DNA of 31,807 nucleotides from an uncultured Clostridia bacterium (GCA_934630705.1 CAKTWP010000022.1:1-31807); one strand, 5' to 3'; shown: positions 8,057 to 16,715, counted from the stretch's first letter. The notes: generated from the sequence alone by a model not told the origin. Made by a program: numbers and translations.

Positions 8057-9705
8057 GCATTGAAAGCGTATTATCCCTGTTCGGCGGATTAGCAATGTTT
8101 CTGTTCGGCATGCGCACCATGGGCGAGGGGCTGGAACGGGCGGCCGGATCGAAGCTGAAGCATTTTCTGTCGCTGATGACCCGCAACCGTTTCGTGGCCA
8201 TGCTGACGGGCTTGTGTGTGACGGCGCTGATTCAGTCCTCCGGGGCGACAACGGTGATGGTGGTGGGCTTCGTAAACGCGCAGCTGCTCACGCTGGCTCA
8301 ATCCGTCGGCGTGATCATGGGCGCCAACATCGGCACCACCGTCACCTCGCTGATCCTGTCGGTGAAGTTTGACCCCGGCGCGGTGTTCGCCTTTGCGGGG
8401 ATTCTGCTGATCCTGATTTTTGACAAACGGGAAACCCTGAAGCAGGCAGGCTATGTGTTCATGGGGCTTGGCATTCTTTTTGCCGGGATGAACACCATGA
8501 GCGCTGCCATGGCGCCGCTGCATGAATGGCAGCTGTTTCGGGATCTGATGCAGGGTGTGCGCAATCCAGTGCTGGGCGTGCTGGTGGGCCTGGCGGTGAC
8601 GGCGCTGCTGCAAAGCTCCTCGGTGTCCGTTGGCATTGTGCAGATGCTGGCGGCCGGGGGATTGATCACCATGGATGGCGCGCTGTTTCTGCTACTGGGC
8701 GCAAACATCGGCTCCTGTGTGCCCACGCTGCTTTCCATGGCCAATACCGGTCTTGCAGCCAAGCGAACCGCCATTATCCATCTGCTGTTCAACCTGATCG
8801 GCACGATCATCATGCTGATTGCTTCCGCGTTTCTGCCGCTGGCGGCCTGGTTTGAAGCGCTGGTGCCAGGCAATCCAAAGCTGTGCATTTCCTGCATGCA
8901 TATTAGCTTCAACGTGATTTGCACACTGATTCTGCTGCCCTGCGCTGATCTGATGGTAAAGCTGTCCAAGCTGATTATTCCAGGCGAGGAGCAGACAACA
9001 GAAGAAATCAAGCTGCAGTATTTCGACGAGCGGCTGCTCAAAACCCCCGCGCTGGCTGCGGAGCAACTGTACCGGGAGGTCTGCCGCATGGGCCGGGAAT
9101 CCCATGAGCACATCATTCTGGCCATGAACGCGCTGCGGACGCTGGATCTTTCCCACGAAGCGGAAATTGCCCGGCATGAAGAGCTTTCCGATTTTCTGGA
9201 GGAACATATCACCGAAGGCCTGGTGGAAGTGATGCCGCTGGAGCTGAGCGAGCATGAGAGCAGGCGCATTGCCGGGCTGTTCCATGTGGTGAACGATCTG
9301 GAGCGCATCAGCGACCATGCCACCAATATCTTCGATCTGGCCCGGGAGCGCATATCCCGGAACGCGAAGCTGTCCGATAAGGCATGCGAAGAAATGTCGC
9401 TGCTGTTTAGCCGGGTCATCCGCATTCTGGACGCTGCGCTGGAAGGCCTGGAGGAATGGAGCATCCCAGACAGCATCATGGATCTGATGGAAACGGCGGA
9501 GCAGAACGTGGACGACATGACCGAGTCCCTGCGGCGCAAGCATATTGAGCGGCTGAAGGCGCAGAAATGCACGCCTAAAAGCGGCGTAATCTTTCTGGAC
9601 GCCATCAGCAATATGGAGCGTGTGGCCGACCACGCCATGAACATCGCTTCCGTCGCCCGGGACGAGCTGCCTCAGCACACCTCCCAGAACAATCAGCTTT
9701 CCTGA
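8053..9705 (+). CDS. Na/Pi cotransporter family protein with PhoU-like domain
   Basis: A 550-residue inner-membrane protein of the NptA/YjbB (PNaS) family. The two inverted Na_Pi_cotrans repeats are marked by TALIQSSGATT (58-68) and TALLQSSSVSV (184-193), the QSS motifs that bind sodium and phosphate. Several hydrophobic segments fill residues 1-305. The cytosolic tail (about 335-540) is a PhoU-like helical bundle with the repeated signature DLERISDHATNI and its partner NMERVADHAMNI. Family members move phosphate with sodium, and the PhoU part probably gates transport. The start is GTG inside the preceding gene's stop (GTGA), with GGGAGG 6 bases upstream. No pho regulatory box was recognised. 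Confidence 0.93.
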   Translation: MSIESVLSLFGGLAMFLFGMRTMGEGLERAAGSKLKHFLSLMTRNRFVAMLTGLCVTALIQSSGATTVMVVGFVNAQLLTLAQSVGVIMGANIGTTVTSLILSVKFDPGAVFAFAGILLILIFDKRETLKQAGYVFMGLGILFAGMNTMSAAMAPLHEWQLFRDLMQGVRNPVLGVLVGLAVTALLQSSSVSVGIVQMLAAGGLITMDGALFLLLGANIGSCVPTLLSMANTGLAAKRTAIIHLLFNLIGTIIMLIASAFLPLAAWFEALVPGNPKLCISCMHISFNVICTLILLPCADLMVKLSKLIIPGEEQTTEEIKLQYFDERLLKTPALAAEQLYREVCRMGRESHEHIILAMNALRTLDLSHEAEIARHEELSDFLEEHITEGLVEVMPLELSEHESRRIAGLFHVVNDLERISDHATNIFDLARERISRNAKLSDKACEEMSLLFSRVIRILDAALEGLEEWSIPDSIMDLMETAEQNVDDMTESLRRKHIERLKAQKCTPKSGVIFLDAISNMERVADHAMNIASVARDELPQHTSQNNQLS

Positions 9706-9787
9706 ATGAATCCGTGATCGCGGAAAAAAACTCGCATCCTTACAGGAAAGACATAACGATCCTATGTAGCCTTTATCAAAATCATTA

Positions 9788-9848
9788 ATGCGCCTCCGAT
9801 ATGAGGAAGACGAAAACACTTTGTTTCCTTCCACAGTCTGGGGCGCAT
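9788..9848. repeat. Two-tier intergenic palindrome, element B
   Basis: Outer arms at 9788-9799 (ATGCGCCTCCGA) and 9837-9848 pair at 10 of 12 positions. An inner purine-rich strand (GAGGAAG, AAAACA) faces a pyrimidine-rich strand (TGTTTCCTTCC). It sits between convergent genes and is followed by GGCTTTT. Its outer arm resembles elements A, D and E. Confidence 0.75.
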
Positions 9849-9884
9849 GGCTTTTATCCAATCATTTTCCTGACGGGAATACAG

Positions 9885-9918
9885 AAGGGGCTCTCTTTCA
9901 GCAGAAAGAAAGCCCCTT
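9885..9918. repeat. Second-type 15-4-15 hairpin, copy 1
   Basis: Arms at 9885-9899 (AAGGGGCTCTCTTTC) and 9904-9918 pair fully in the minus-strand RNA, with one G-U pair, across a 4-base loop. It lies 29 bases past the stop of the oxidoreductase at 9948. There is no long T-run. It shares the GGGG base and the TCTTTC/GAAAGA top with the hairpin at 16682. Confidence 0.75.
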
Positions 9919-9947
9919 TGGCATATGATCTTCTCTTCAGCTCCTGA

Positions 9948-11000
9948 TCAGAGCTTGATTTCCTCGTGCTTTTCGGAAGAATCATAAATGGCCTGCATCA
10001 TCTTGGCAGTGATGATGGCGGTATCCACATGGGACGTCAGCTTTTCGCCGGTCTTGATGCAATCAATGAACGCATTGATTTCGTTTTCGTACATATTCGT
10101 GGTATTGTATTCGGGGGTATAGGAAACAAGAGAACCATACTCCGAGGTGTAATAGGTAAAGTTGCCGCCATAATTCAGACGGATGCCGCCTTTATCGCCC
10201 ATAAAATCGATATACTGATCGGCCACACCAATATTCTGCGCCCATGCGCCGTTCACGGTGATCACCGGACCGGAGGTGCGGATCAGGGCGGTGACGGAAT
10301 CATCCACGTCATAGGTGCCATTCAGATCCTTGGTGTTTTCGGACCACATGTTTTTATACACATAGTTGGGCATGTCCTTACCCAGCTTGCAGAACGCTTC
10401 GCCGGTCACGGTCTTGGGGGTGGGATCACCGGTGCAGTACATCACGATGTCCAGATAATGAACGCCCCAGTCAATCAGCGCGCCGCCGCCGGCAATGGCC
10501 TTGGTAGTAAAAGCGCCGCCCAGACCGGGGATGGAGCGATGGGCCCGGAAGGAAACATACACATGATGCACCGTGCCCAGCTTGCCATCATCAATATACT
10601 GCTTGATGCGCCGCACGGAATCATTAAAGCGGTTACATACGCCGATGTTGAGGGTCATGCCGGTTTCATGCTGCACCTTCTGCATTTCAAGCGCTTCGGC
10701 ATAGGTGCGGGCAGTGGGCTTTTCGCACAGCACATGCTTGCCTGCGCGCATAGCGTCAATGGAGATCACAGAATGCATCAGGTTAGGCGTGCAGATGGAC
10801 ACGGCCACCACTTCCGGATCGGTCAGCACATCATGATAGTCCGTCACGGCCGTGCCGCAGCCGTACTTTTCCACGGCGGCCTGCGCCCGCTCGGGAATGA
10901 TATCGCAGAAATACTTGATTTCCGCTTCGGGGTTCTTCATGTAAGCGGGAATGTGCGCGCCGTTCGCAATGGCACCGCAGCCGATAATGGCAATTTTCAT
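9948..11000 (-). CDS. Gfo/Idh/MocA family oxidoreductase
   Basis: A 350-residue NAD(P)-dependent oxidoreductase. The Rossmann motif is IIGCGAIANGAH (5-16), CEKP is at 92-95, and the C-terminal domain contains GGGALIDWGVHYLD (171-184) with Asp177 and His181. It resembles the protein encoded at 1107-2195 at the N-terminus (GxIANGxH, CDxIPERA) but diverges through the substrate half, so it is a paralogue with another substrate rather than a duplicate. GGAGG precedes the ATG by about 8 bases. It begins 24 bases after the DEAD-box helicase gene on the same strand and is probably co-transcribed, an odd pairing functionally. The substrate is unknown. Confidence 0.92.
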   Translation of the reverse strand: MKIAIIGCGAIANGAHIPAYMKNPEAEIKYFCDIIPERAQAAVEKYGCGTAVTDYHDVLTDPEVVAVSICTPNLMHSVISIDAMRAGKHVLCEKPTARTYAEALEMQKVQHETGMTLNIGVCNRFNDSVRRIKQYIDDGKLGTVHHVYVSFRAHRSIPGLGGAFTTKAIAGGGALIDWGVHYLDIVMYCTGDPTPKTVTGEAFCKLGKDMPNYVYKNMWSENTKDLNGTYDVDDSVTALIRTSGPVITVNGAWAQNIGVADQYIDFMGDKGGIRLNYGGNFTYYTSEYGSLVSYTPEYNTTNMYENEINAFIDCIKTGEKLTSHVDTAIITAKMMQAIYDSSEKHEEIKL

Positions 11001-11024
11001 CGTTGGTTCCTCCCTGCAATTGCA

Positions 11025-12260
11025 TTAAATTTCATCAAAGAAGGCTTGGCCTTCATTGGTTCTGAGCACGCCCATATCGTCAAATTTCAGATATGTGGGC
11101 TGGGATTCCAGATATTTGAGAATTTCGTCCAGCCGGACGCTTTCCGTAAAGCTCAGCAGCGTGAACGCCACTCCGTGCTTTCGTGCGCGGCCGGTACGGC
11201 CGATGCGATGGACATAATACTCGTTTTCATTGGGCAGATCGTAATTGATTACGGCCTCCACGTCGTCCACATCAATACCCCGGGCAGCCACATCCGTGCA
11301 CACCAGAATAGGAAACTTGCCGTGCTTGAACCCGGTCATCACCTGGTTGCGCTTGGATTGGGGGATGTCGCCGTGCAGTTCCTCAGCCTGGTAGCCTGCC
11401 TTGCGCAGCCTCTCGCAGAGCCGATGGGTCATGTCCTTGGTGTTGACAAAGATCATGATCCGGCCGTACTCATCCGAATCCAGCAAATACAGCAAATGAT
11501 CGTATTTTTCCTCCCGGGTGGTGGGAATCACGTACTGGGTGATCTTGGGCTTATTCTCGTTGGTGGCGGCGATGGTGATTTCTACCGGATCGTGCTGATA
11601 CTTCCAGGAGATGGTGAGCACATCCTGATTGGTCGTAGCGGAAAACATTACAAACTGACGGCCGGAGGGAATGGCTTCGATGATCTTGCACACATCCTGC
11701 ACAAAGCCCATTTTCAGCATTTCATCGGCCTCGTCAATCACCAGCGTGTGTACCGCGCCCAGCCGCGCCGTGCCCCGATGCATATGATCCAGCATACGTC
11801 CGGGCGTGGCCACCACGATCTGTGGCCTGCGCTTGAGCTGATTCATCTGCTTGGCGATGGGCTGGCCGCCGTAAAGCACCGCGATACGCACCTCCGGGAT
11901 AAATGCCGCCAGCTTTTGCAGTTCCTCTCCGATTTGCACAGCCAGCTCCCGGGTGGGCGCCAGCACCACCTCCTGAATGCGGGAATCGGTCAGCGAGATG
12001 TATTCCAGCATGGGAATGCCAAAGGCGCAGGTTTTGCCCGTGCCGGTAGGGGCGATGGCGATCACGTCGTGGCCCGCCATCATCACGGGGATGGTCTGTG
12101 CCTGAACAGGGGTCGGCGCGGAGAAGCCCATTTTACGCACTGCCTGCATAATCTCTTTGGACAAATCCATCTGTGCAAAATAGACATTTGGCGCAGGCTG
12201 TTCAGATGCGTTCTCGGTGGCTTGATTCATCGGTTCCATGGGGATTTCATTCGGTTCCAA
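11025..12260 (-). CDS. DEAD-box ATP-dependent RNA helicase
   Basis: A 411-residue RNA helicase with every core motif: Q-motif region FSAPTPVQ (46-53), Walker A APTGTGKT (70-77), PTRELA (102-107), TPGR (152-155), DEAD (177-180 within VIDEADEML), SAT (207-209), ARGID (326-330) and HRIGRTGR (351-358). The protein ends about 50 residues later, so it lacks the long RNA-binding tail of DbpA or CshA and is a minimal helicase. The start is TTG at 12260 with AAGGAAGG 8 bases upstream; ATG codons at residues 8 and 11 are alternatives. The role is probably ribosome assembly or mRNA turnover. The third oxidoreductase follows after 24 bases. Confidence 0.93.
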   Translation of the reverse strand: MEPNEIPMEPMNQATENASEQPAPNVYFAQMDLSKEIMQAVRKMGFSAPTPVQAQTIPVMMAGHDVIAIAPTGTGKTCAFGIPMLEYISLTDSRIQEVVLAPTRELAVQIGEELQKLAAFIPEVRIAVLYGGQPIAKQMNQLKRRPQIVVATPGRMLDHMHRGTARLGAVHTLVIDEADEMLKMGFVQDVCKIIEAIPSGRQFVMFSATTNQDVLTISWKYQHDPVEITIAATNENKPKITQYVIPTTREEKYDHLLYLLDSDEYGRIMIFVNTKDMTHRLCERLRKAGYQAEELHGDIPQSKRNQVMTGFKHGKFPILVCTDVAARGIDVDDVEAVINYDLPNENEYYVHRIGRTGRARKHGVAFTLLSFTESVRLDEILKYLESQPTYLKFDDMGVLRTNEGQAFFDEI

Positions 12261-12327
12261 AGCAGTGTCCTTCCTTGCGCGGGACGCCGGTCCCGCTCAG
12301 CTTCATAAATAATATTCACACCTGTTT

Positions 12328-12357
12328 ATTATAGCATAAAAGCGCATTTTCGGTCAA
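12328..12357 (-). promoter_or_regulatory. Sigma-A promoter for the DEAD-box helicase gene
   Basis: On the minus strand TTGACC (12352-12357), an 18-base spacer ending in TGC, and TATAAT (12328-12333). The -35 region lies in a 20-base stretch that recurs almost exactly at the promoter at 23947-23976. Confidence 0.8.
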
Positions 12358-12424
12358 TCTTTTGCGTGGGTTTCCGCTGCTTTTTTCGGCTATGCAGGCA
12401 TAGGATGGCAGCGGAGGGATGACG

Positions 12425-13408
12425 ATGGAAACACGTCGGATTGTGATTTGCATGATTGGCTCCATGGTAGGGGCGGGGTTTGCGTCCGGCCGGGAGATTG
12501 TATCGTTTTTCACCCGTTACGGCCGCTTTTCCTGGGTGCTGATCGGCCTTGCCACGGTGAGCATCATTTTTCTGGTGCAGCGGATCATGCGCCGCAGCCG
12601 GGCAGGTGCGGTGCGTCTGTTTCCCGGCGGCGGTATGGCAGGACGGCTTTTGCTGCTGGCACTGCTGTTATCCACGGCGGGCGGAATGGCTGCAGCGGCG
12701 GGGGAAATCGCCTCGCTGACGATTCCTGTAAGCAAAGCACGGTTTCTTGGCATGGCGGCTACAACGGCGCTGTGTTACTGCCTGTCGCTGCGCCCATTTC
12801 GATCCTTGCAGGTGCTGGGCTGGCTGCTGATGCCCGCGCTGCTGCTGGGTGTGACGCTATGCTTGCGAAGCACAGCATCGCTCAGCCTTCCCTCAAACGC
12901 ATGGCCGGACTGGCGGCGTTGTCTGATCGGTATCGGCATGGCGCTGGGCTATGCAGGCATGAATGTGACGCTATCTGCCCAGGTGCTTTGCGAAGCGGGA
13001 AGCCGATGCCGGGAAGGAGCTTGCTGCCGCGCGGCTGCATGGACGGGCGGGATTTTAGGCTGTCTGCTGCTGCTGTGGAACAGCGCTTTTATGCCCCAAC
13101 TGTCGACGCTGCAAAATGCAGCGCTGCCCATGGTACAACTGCTGCGTAATTATGGAAAGCCAGGGTTCTATCTGGCCGCCGTCCTGCTGTATCTGGCAAT
13201 CGTGACCACCCTGATCGCCGTGCTTCGAGCGCTGGACGCCCTGCTTGCGCCCTGGCTGCCCCGGCTTCGCGGATGGGCGATCTGCCTGTGCGCCATCGGC
13301 GTGGGCCTGTGCGGATTTGAGGAAATCGTGGCCCGCGCCTATCCATTTCTGGGGCTCCTATGCTGGGGATGCCTTTGCTGGCCGGCAGAGAAACGAAAGA
13401 AAAAATGA
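12425..13408 (+). CDS. YkvI-like polytopic membrane protein
   Basis: A 327-residue integral membrane protein with about ten hydrophobic segments. The N-terminus carries MIGSMVGAGFASGREI (9-24), the signature of the YkvI family, which belongs to the APC/LeuT-like transporter superfamily. A substrate is not known for the family; an amino-acid or ion transporter is the best guess. I chose ATG 12425 because GGAGGG lies 6 bases before it; an ATG two codons earlier touches the ribosome site. The C-terminus is a short basic tail (KRKKK). It is a single gene, divergent from the helicase and convergent with uxuA. Confidence 0.82.
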   Translation: METRRIVICMIGSMVGAGFASGREIVSFFTRYGRFSWVLIGLATVSIIFLVQRIMRRSRAGAVRLFPGGGMAGRLLLLALLLSTAGGMAAAAGEIASLTIPVSKARFLGMAATTALCYCLSLRPFRSLQVLGWLLMPALLLGVTLCLRSTASLSLPSNAWPDWRRCLIGIGMALGYAGMNVTLSAQVLCEAGSRCREGACCRAAAWTGGILGCLLLLWNSAFMPQLSTLQNAALPMVQLLRNYGKPGFYLAAVLLYLAIVTTLIAVLRALDALLAPWLPRLRGWAICLCAIGVGLCGFEEIVARAYPFLGLLCWGCLCWPAEKRKKK

Positions 13409-13446
13409 AGCGTATGAGGAAGAAGCTGTTTTATGCCATGAAAAAA

Positions 13447-13496
13447 CGTCCCAGACGGAAAGGAGCCGGTTGGCTTCCCCTTTACCGTCTGAGACG
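13447..13496. repeat. Two-tier intergenic palindrome, element C (divergent)
   Basis: Outer arms CGTCCCAGACGG (13447-13458) and 13485-13496 pair at 11 of 12 positions. Inner arms AAAGG (13459-13463) with CCTTT, and AGCC with GGCT, close on a 4-base loop. It sits between convergent genes. It has the same two-tier layout as A, B, D and E, but its sequence is less similar. Confidence 0.75.
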
Positions 13497-13533
13497 CGTG
13501 CCTATGAAAGAAAAAATCCGAATTTACCCTTCT

Positions 13534-14613
13534 TTACCGCTTTGCGGGAGCGCTGCTGCGTTCAATGGCCTCCCACAGGCCGGAGAGGTAGGTGGCGCCC
13601 AACGCGCGGTCATACAGGCCGTAACCGGGCATGGCCACTTCGCCCCAGATCATGCGGCCATGATCAGGCCGGATGGGGCCGTCAAAGCCGATGTCATACA
13701 GCGCCTTCATAATGGCGTACATGTCCAGCGAACCCAGGGAGGTAGGATGGGGCGCTTCGTCAAACTTGCCGGGAGCTAGATGAATCACGTTGCGCACATG
13801 CGCAAAGTGAATCCGTCCCTTGAAGGCATGGATCATATCCGGGATATCGTTCTTGGGATTGGAGCCCAGAGAACCTGTGCACAGGGTGAGGCCGTTTTCT
13901 TCGTCCGGCACGGCATTGAGCATCCGCAGAATCTTTTCCTTGCCGGTGATAATCCGGGGCAGACCGAACACGGGCCAAGCGGGGTCATCAGGATGAATGG
14001 CCATTTTCACGCCGTACTTTTTGCAGGTGGGCATAATGGCCTTGAGGAAATACACCAGGTTCTGAAACAGCTTTTCTTCGCCCACATCCTTATACAGCTG
14101 GAACAGTTCCTTCACCCGGGCCATGCGCTCGGGCTCCCAGCCGGGAAGCACAAAGCCGTCGGAATTCTGCTTCATGCTGGACAGCATGCTGTCCACATCG
14201 ATTTTGTCCACCAGCTCCTGATCGTAGGACAGGGAGGTGGAGCCATCGGGATGGGGCTTTTTCAGGTCGCTGCGGGTCCAGTCGAACACAGGCATGAAGT
14301 TGTAGCACACCATATGAATGTCCGCTTCGCCCAGCGCCTTGAGGGTAGCGATGTAATTCTCGATATACTGATCCCGAGAGGGCAGACCCACCTTGATGTC
14401 ATCATGAATATTGACGCTTTCGATACCGGAAAGACGCAGTCCCGCGTCCTCTACTTCCTTTTTCATGGCCAGAATCCGTTCCTTGGGCCAAACCTGGCCG
14501 GGGGTGGTGTCATACAGGGTGGTGATTACGCCCTTGACCATGGGAATCTGGCGAATCTGCTGAAGCGTAACGCTGTCAAACCCTGTGCCATACCAGCGCA
14601 ATGTCATTTCCAT
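13534..14613 (-). CDS. uxuA: Mannonate dehydratase
   Basis: A 359-residue UxuA, a TIM-barrel enzyme that dehydrates D-mannonate to 2-keto-3-deoxygluconate in glucuronate catabolism. The four ligands expected for the catalytic Mn/Fe are present: His207 (AIHPDDP), Cys245 (TLCTGS), His272 (HFAHVRN) and Asp317 (RPDHGR). The N-terminus TLRWYG and the GIESVNIHDDIK segment (63-74) are family signatures. I prefer the ATG at 14613 (GGAGG 9 bases upstream); an ATG two codons earlier is only 3 bases from it. It follows the DRTGG-like gene by about 97 bases on the same strand. No uxaC, uxuB or kdg gene is in the window, although three uncharacterised oxidoreductases are nearby. Confidence 0.95.
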   Translation of the reverse strand: MEMTLRWYGTGFDSVTLQQIRQIPMVKGVITTLYDTTPGQVWPKERILAMKKEVEDAGLRLSGIESVNIHDDIKVGLPSRDQYIENYIATLKALGEADIHMVCYNFMPVFDWTRSDLKKPHPDGSTSLSYDQELVDKIDVDSMLSSMKQNSDGFVLPGWEPERMARVKELFQLYKDVGEEKLFQNLVYFLKAIMPTCKKYGVKMAIHPDDPAWPVFGLPRIITGKEKILRMLNAVPDEENGLTLCTGSLGSNPKNDIPDMIHAFKGRIHFAHVRNVIHLAPGKFDEAPHPTSLGSLDMYAIMKALYDIGFDGPIRPDHGRMIWGEVAMPGYGLYDRALGATYLSGLWEAIERSSAPAKR

Positions 14614-14710
14614 ACCCATTTTCCTCCGTAACTATTAGAATGGTTTTTATTGTCTCCGCGAGGAAGAACCAAAAGAGTTTCTTCGGCGCGGAAAACGCGA
14701 TACAGGAGCG

Positions 14711-15049
14711 CTATTCCGGGATGCCTGCCTGCGCCAGAAGACGGCACACGGCATAGGCACTGCGCTGCGTTTGCAGCACGGCGATGCCCTCTGCTTCCGC
14801 TTTTGCTGACACCTGCGGATCCATCTCCACGCCATCCGCCAGAATCACGCAGGCCACGCCATACATGGCCGCAATGGCCACCACAGTCATCTGGCTGCGG
14901 ACGGTTACCCACGCCGCCCCCTTGCAGGCATGGGCCATGGCATGAGACAGCAAATCGCAGGCCAGTACGCCCTGTATCTCCCGGTTCATGGGCGCGTTCG
15001 GGGTCAGGCATCGAGCGGATAACAGGCTAACCGCATCCTGCGTTGTCAT
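14711..15049 (-). CDS. Stand-alone DRTGG-like domain protein
   Basis: A 112-residue cytosolic protein that appears to be a single DRTGG-type fold, the domain found N-terminal to HPr kinase-related and phosphotransacetylase proteins and often stand-alone in Clostridia. Visible pattern: an N-terminal helix, EIQGVLACDLLSHAM (24-38), AWVTVRSQMTVVAIAAM (46-62), GVACVILADG (64-73), and a helix ending in LLAQAGIPE. Stand-alone members are often near redox or hydrogenase genes and are thought to sense a nucleotide or small ligand, but no function is established. The ribosome site GGGAGG lies about 8 bases from the ATG. Its promoter is at 15099-15127. It may be co-transcribed with uxuA. Confidence 0.75.
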   Translation of the reverse strand: MTTQDAVSLLSARCLTPNAPMNREIQGVLACDLLSHAMAHACKGAAWVTVRSQMTVVAIAAMYGVACVILADGVEMDPQVSAKAEAEGIAVLQTQRSAYAVCRLLAQAGIPE

Positions 15050-15098
15050 TCCCTACGCCTCCCGCCGCGCCCCAAATCTGCGCTTCGCATCCTTTATA

Positions 15099-15127
15099 AT
15101 ATTACCCGTTTTGCCGCCTTCTGTCAA
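15099..15127 (-). promoter_or_regulatory. Sigma-A promoter for the DRTGG-like gene (and perhaps uxuA)
   Basis: On the minus strand TTGACA (15122-15127, perfect -35), a 17-base spacer and TAATAT (15099-15104). It is divergent from the pgi promoter. Confidence 0.72.
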
Positions 15128-15191
15128 CCGGCGGCGGGAAAAACGTCCAATTTCAGAATGGTTTTTTTGGATAGTAATTTGGCGAAATCTG

Positions 15192-15200
15192 TGCTATAAT
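15192..15200 (+). promoter_or_regulatory. Extended -10 promoter for pgi
   Basis: TGC directly followed by TATAAT (15195-15200) makes an extended -10. The -35 position is poor. AAGGAGG at 15218-15224 and an ATG at 15233 follow. Confidence 0.7.
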
Positions 15201-15232
15201 ACAGAAGATTTGGAATCAAGGAGGCTTTTTCC

Positions 15233-16666
15233 ATGGAACATCATTGTGAACAATGCATTGCTCCCCAGATGATTCTGGATGTAAACCATATGATGGCGGA
15301 CGCGCTGGGCGATAAAGGCGTGAAAGCATCTCAGGTGGATGCGCTGGCCCAGGCTGCAGCCCAGGCTGCCAAGAATGTGGAAGCCAACCGCGGCACCGGC
15401 TGGCTGGGCTGGATGGAGCTGCCCTATAACCAGGATGAGATCGTGGCCGACATCGAAGAAACGGCCAAGGCCGTCCGGGATCAGTTTGAAGCCTTTGTGG
15501 TGCTTGGCATTGGCGGCAGCGCCCTGGGCCCCATCGCCATTCAGCAGGCGCTGAATCATCTGCATTATAACGAGCTGCCCGCCGACAAGCGGCCCGGCCC
15601 CCGGTTCTATGTGGAAGACAATATCGATCCCGAGCGCATGGCCGCGCTGTTTGACGTGATCGATGTGAAAAAGACCTGCTTTAATATCATCACCAAGTCC
15701 GGCGCGACGGCCGAAACCATGAGCCAGTATCTGATTCTGTCCACTGCCCTGAAAGCAGCCGTGGGCGAGGGCTGGCAGAAGCATATCATCGCTACCACAG
15801 ATCATGAAAAGGGCAACCTGATCAAGCTGGCGCATGAAGAAGGCTTCAAGCTGTTCTATATTCCCGCATCTGTGGGCGGCCGCTTCAGCGAGCTGTCTCC
15901 CGTGGGGCTGCTGCCCGCCGCGGTTTGCGGCATTGATATCCGCGGCATGCTGCAGGGCGCCAAGTGCATGGATCAGCGCTGCAAGAGCACCAAGGTGTGG
16001 GAGAATCCCGCGCTGCTGGAAGCGGTGCTGCAGTATATCTGCATGCAGGATATGGGCAAGAACATTCAGGTTGTGATGCCTTATGCGGACAGCCTGAAGT
16101 ATATGGCGGATTGGTTCTGCCAGCTGTGGGCCGAGTCTCTGGGCAAGAATGTGACCCGGGACGGCAAGCCCTGCAACTTTGGCCAGACGCCCACCAAGGC
16201 GCTGGGCGTGACCGATCAGCACAGCCAGCTGCAGCTGTACACCGAAGGCCCCTTTGACAAGGTGGTCACGCTGATGAAGGTCGGCACGTTCCGCTGCACC
16301 ACCGATATTCCTCACGGCTGCGAAGCCTTTGCGGATGTGGCATTCCTGGGCGGCAAGACCCTGAACCAGCTTATCGACGCCGAGCGTCAGGGCACGGAAT
16401 ATGCCCTGTATAAGGCCGGCCGCATGAGCCAGACCATTACGCTGCCCGTGGTGAATGCGCAGACGATTGGCCAGCTGATTTTCTTCTTTGAGATGGCCAC
16501 CGCTTATGCCGGCGAGCTGCTGAATATCGACGCATTCAACCAGCCCGGCGTGGAGGAGAGCAAGATTGCTTCCTATGCGGTACTGGGCAATCAGAACGAA
16601 AAGTATGCCAAGAAGCGCGAAGAAATGACTCACCGCGCTGAAAGCAAGAAGCAGTACATTCTGTAA
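15233..16666 (+). CDS. pgi: Glucose-6-phosphate isomerase
   Basis: A 477-residue Pgi, the glycolytic enzyme that interconverts glucose-6-phosphate and fructose-6-phosphate. SIS-fold signatures visible are LGIGGSALGP (91-100), SGATAET (156-162), VGGRFSELSPVGLLPAA (214-230), LWAESLGK (298-305) with catalytic Glu301, and GVTDQHSQLQLYTEGP (325-340) with His330. It is slightly longer than the roughly 450-residue Bacillus type because of an N-terminal extension that includes HHCEQC. It has an ideal ribosome site and its own promoter, and stands alone between divergent and convergent neighbours. Confidence 0.96.
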   Translation: MEHHCEQCIAPQMILDVNHMMADALGDKGVKASQVDALAQAAAQAAKNVEANRGTGWLGWMELPYNQDEIVADIEETAKAVRDQFEAFVVLGIGGSALGPIAIQQALNHLHYNELPADKRPGPRFYVEDNIDPERMAALFDVIDVKKTCFNIITKSGATAETMSQYLILSTALKAAVGEGWQKHIIATTDHEKGNLIKLAHEEGFKLFYIPASVGGRFSELSPVGLLPAAVCGIDIRGMLQGAKCMDQRCKSTKVWENPALLEAVLQYICMQDMGKNIQVVMPYADSLKYMADWFCQLWAESLGKNVTRDGKPCNFGQTPTKALGVTDQHSQLQLYTEGPFDKVVTLMKVGTFRCTTDIPHGCEAFADVAFLGGKTLNQLIDAERQGTEYALYKAGRMSQTITLPVVNAQTIGQLIFFFEMATAYAGELLNIDAFNQPGVEESKIASYAVLGNQNEKYAKKREEMTHRAESKKQYIL

Positions 16667-16681
16667 CGATAAATATTGCGC

Positions 16682-16715
16682 GAGGGGTATTCTTTCAGGA
16701 GAAAGAATGCCCCTC
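16682..16715. repeat. Second-type 15-4-15 hairpin, copy 2
   Basis: Arms GAGGGGTATTCTTTC (16682-16696) and 16701-16715 pair fully in the plus-strand RNA, with one G-U pair. It begins 16 bases past the pgi stop, where a terminator is expected, but no T-run follows. The base and top of the stem match the hairpin at 9885. Confidence 0.75.

Noticed and set aside
9966..12308. Long plus-strand open frame (780 codons) opposite the oxidoreductase and helicase genes
   Set aside because: Both minus-strand genes carry complete family motifs; the antisense frame is His-rich, featureless and spans two real genes.
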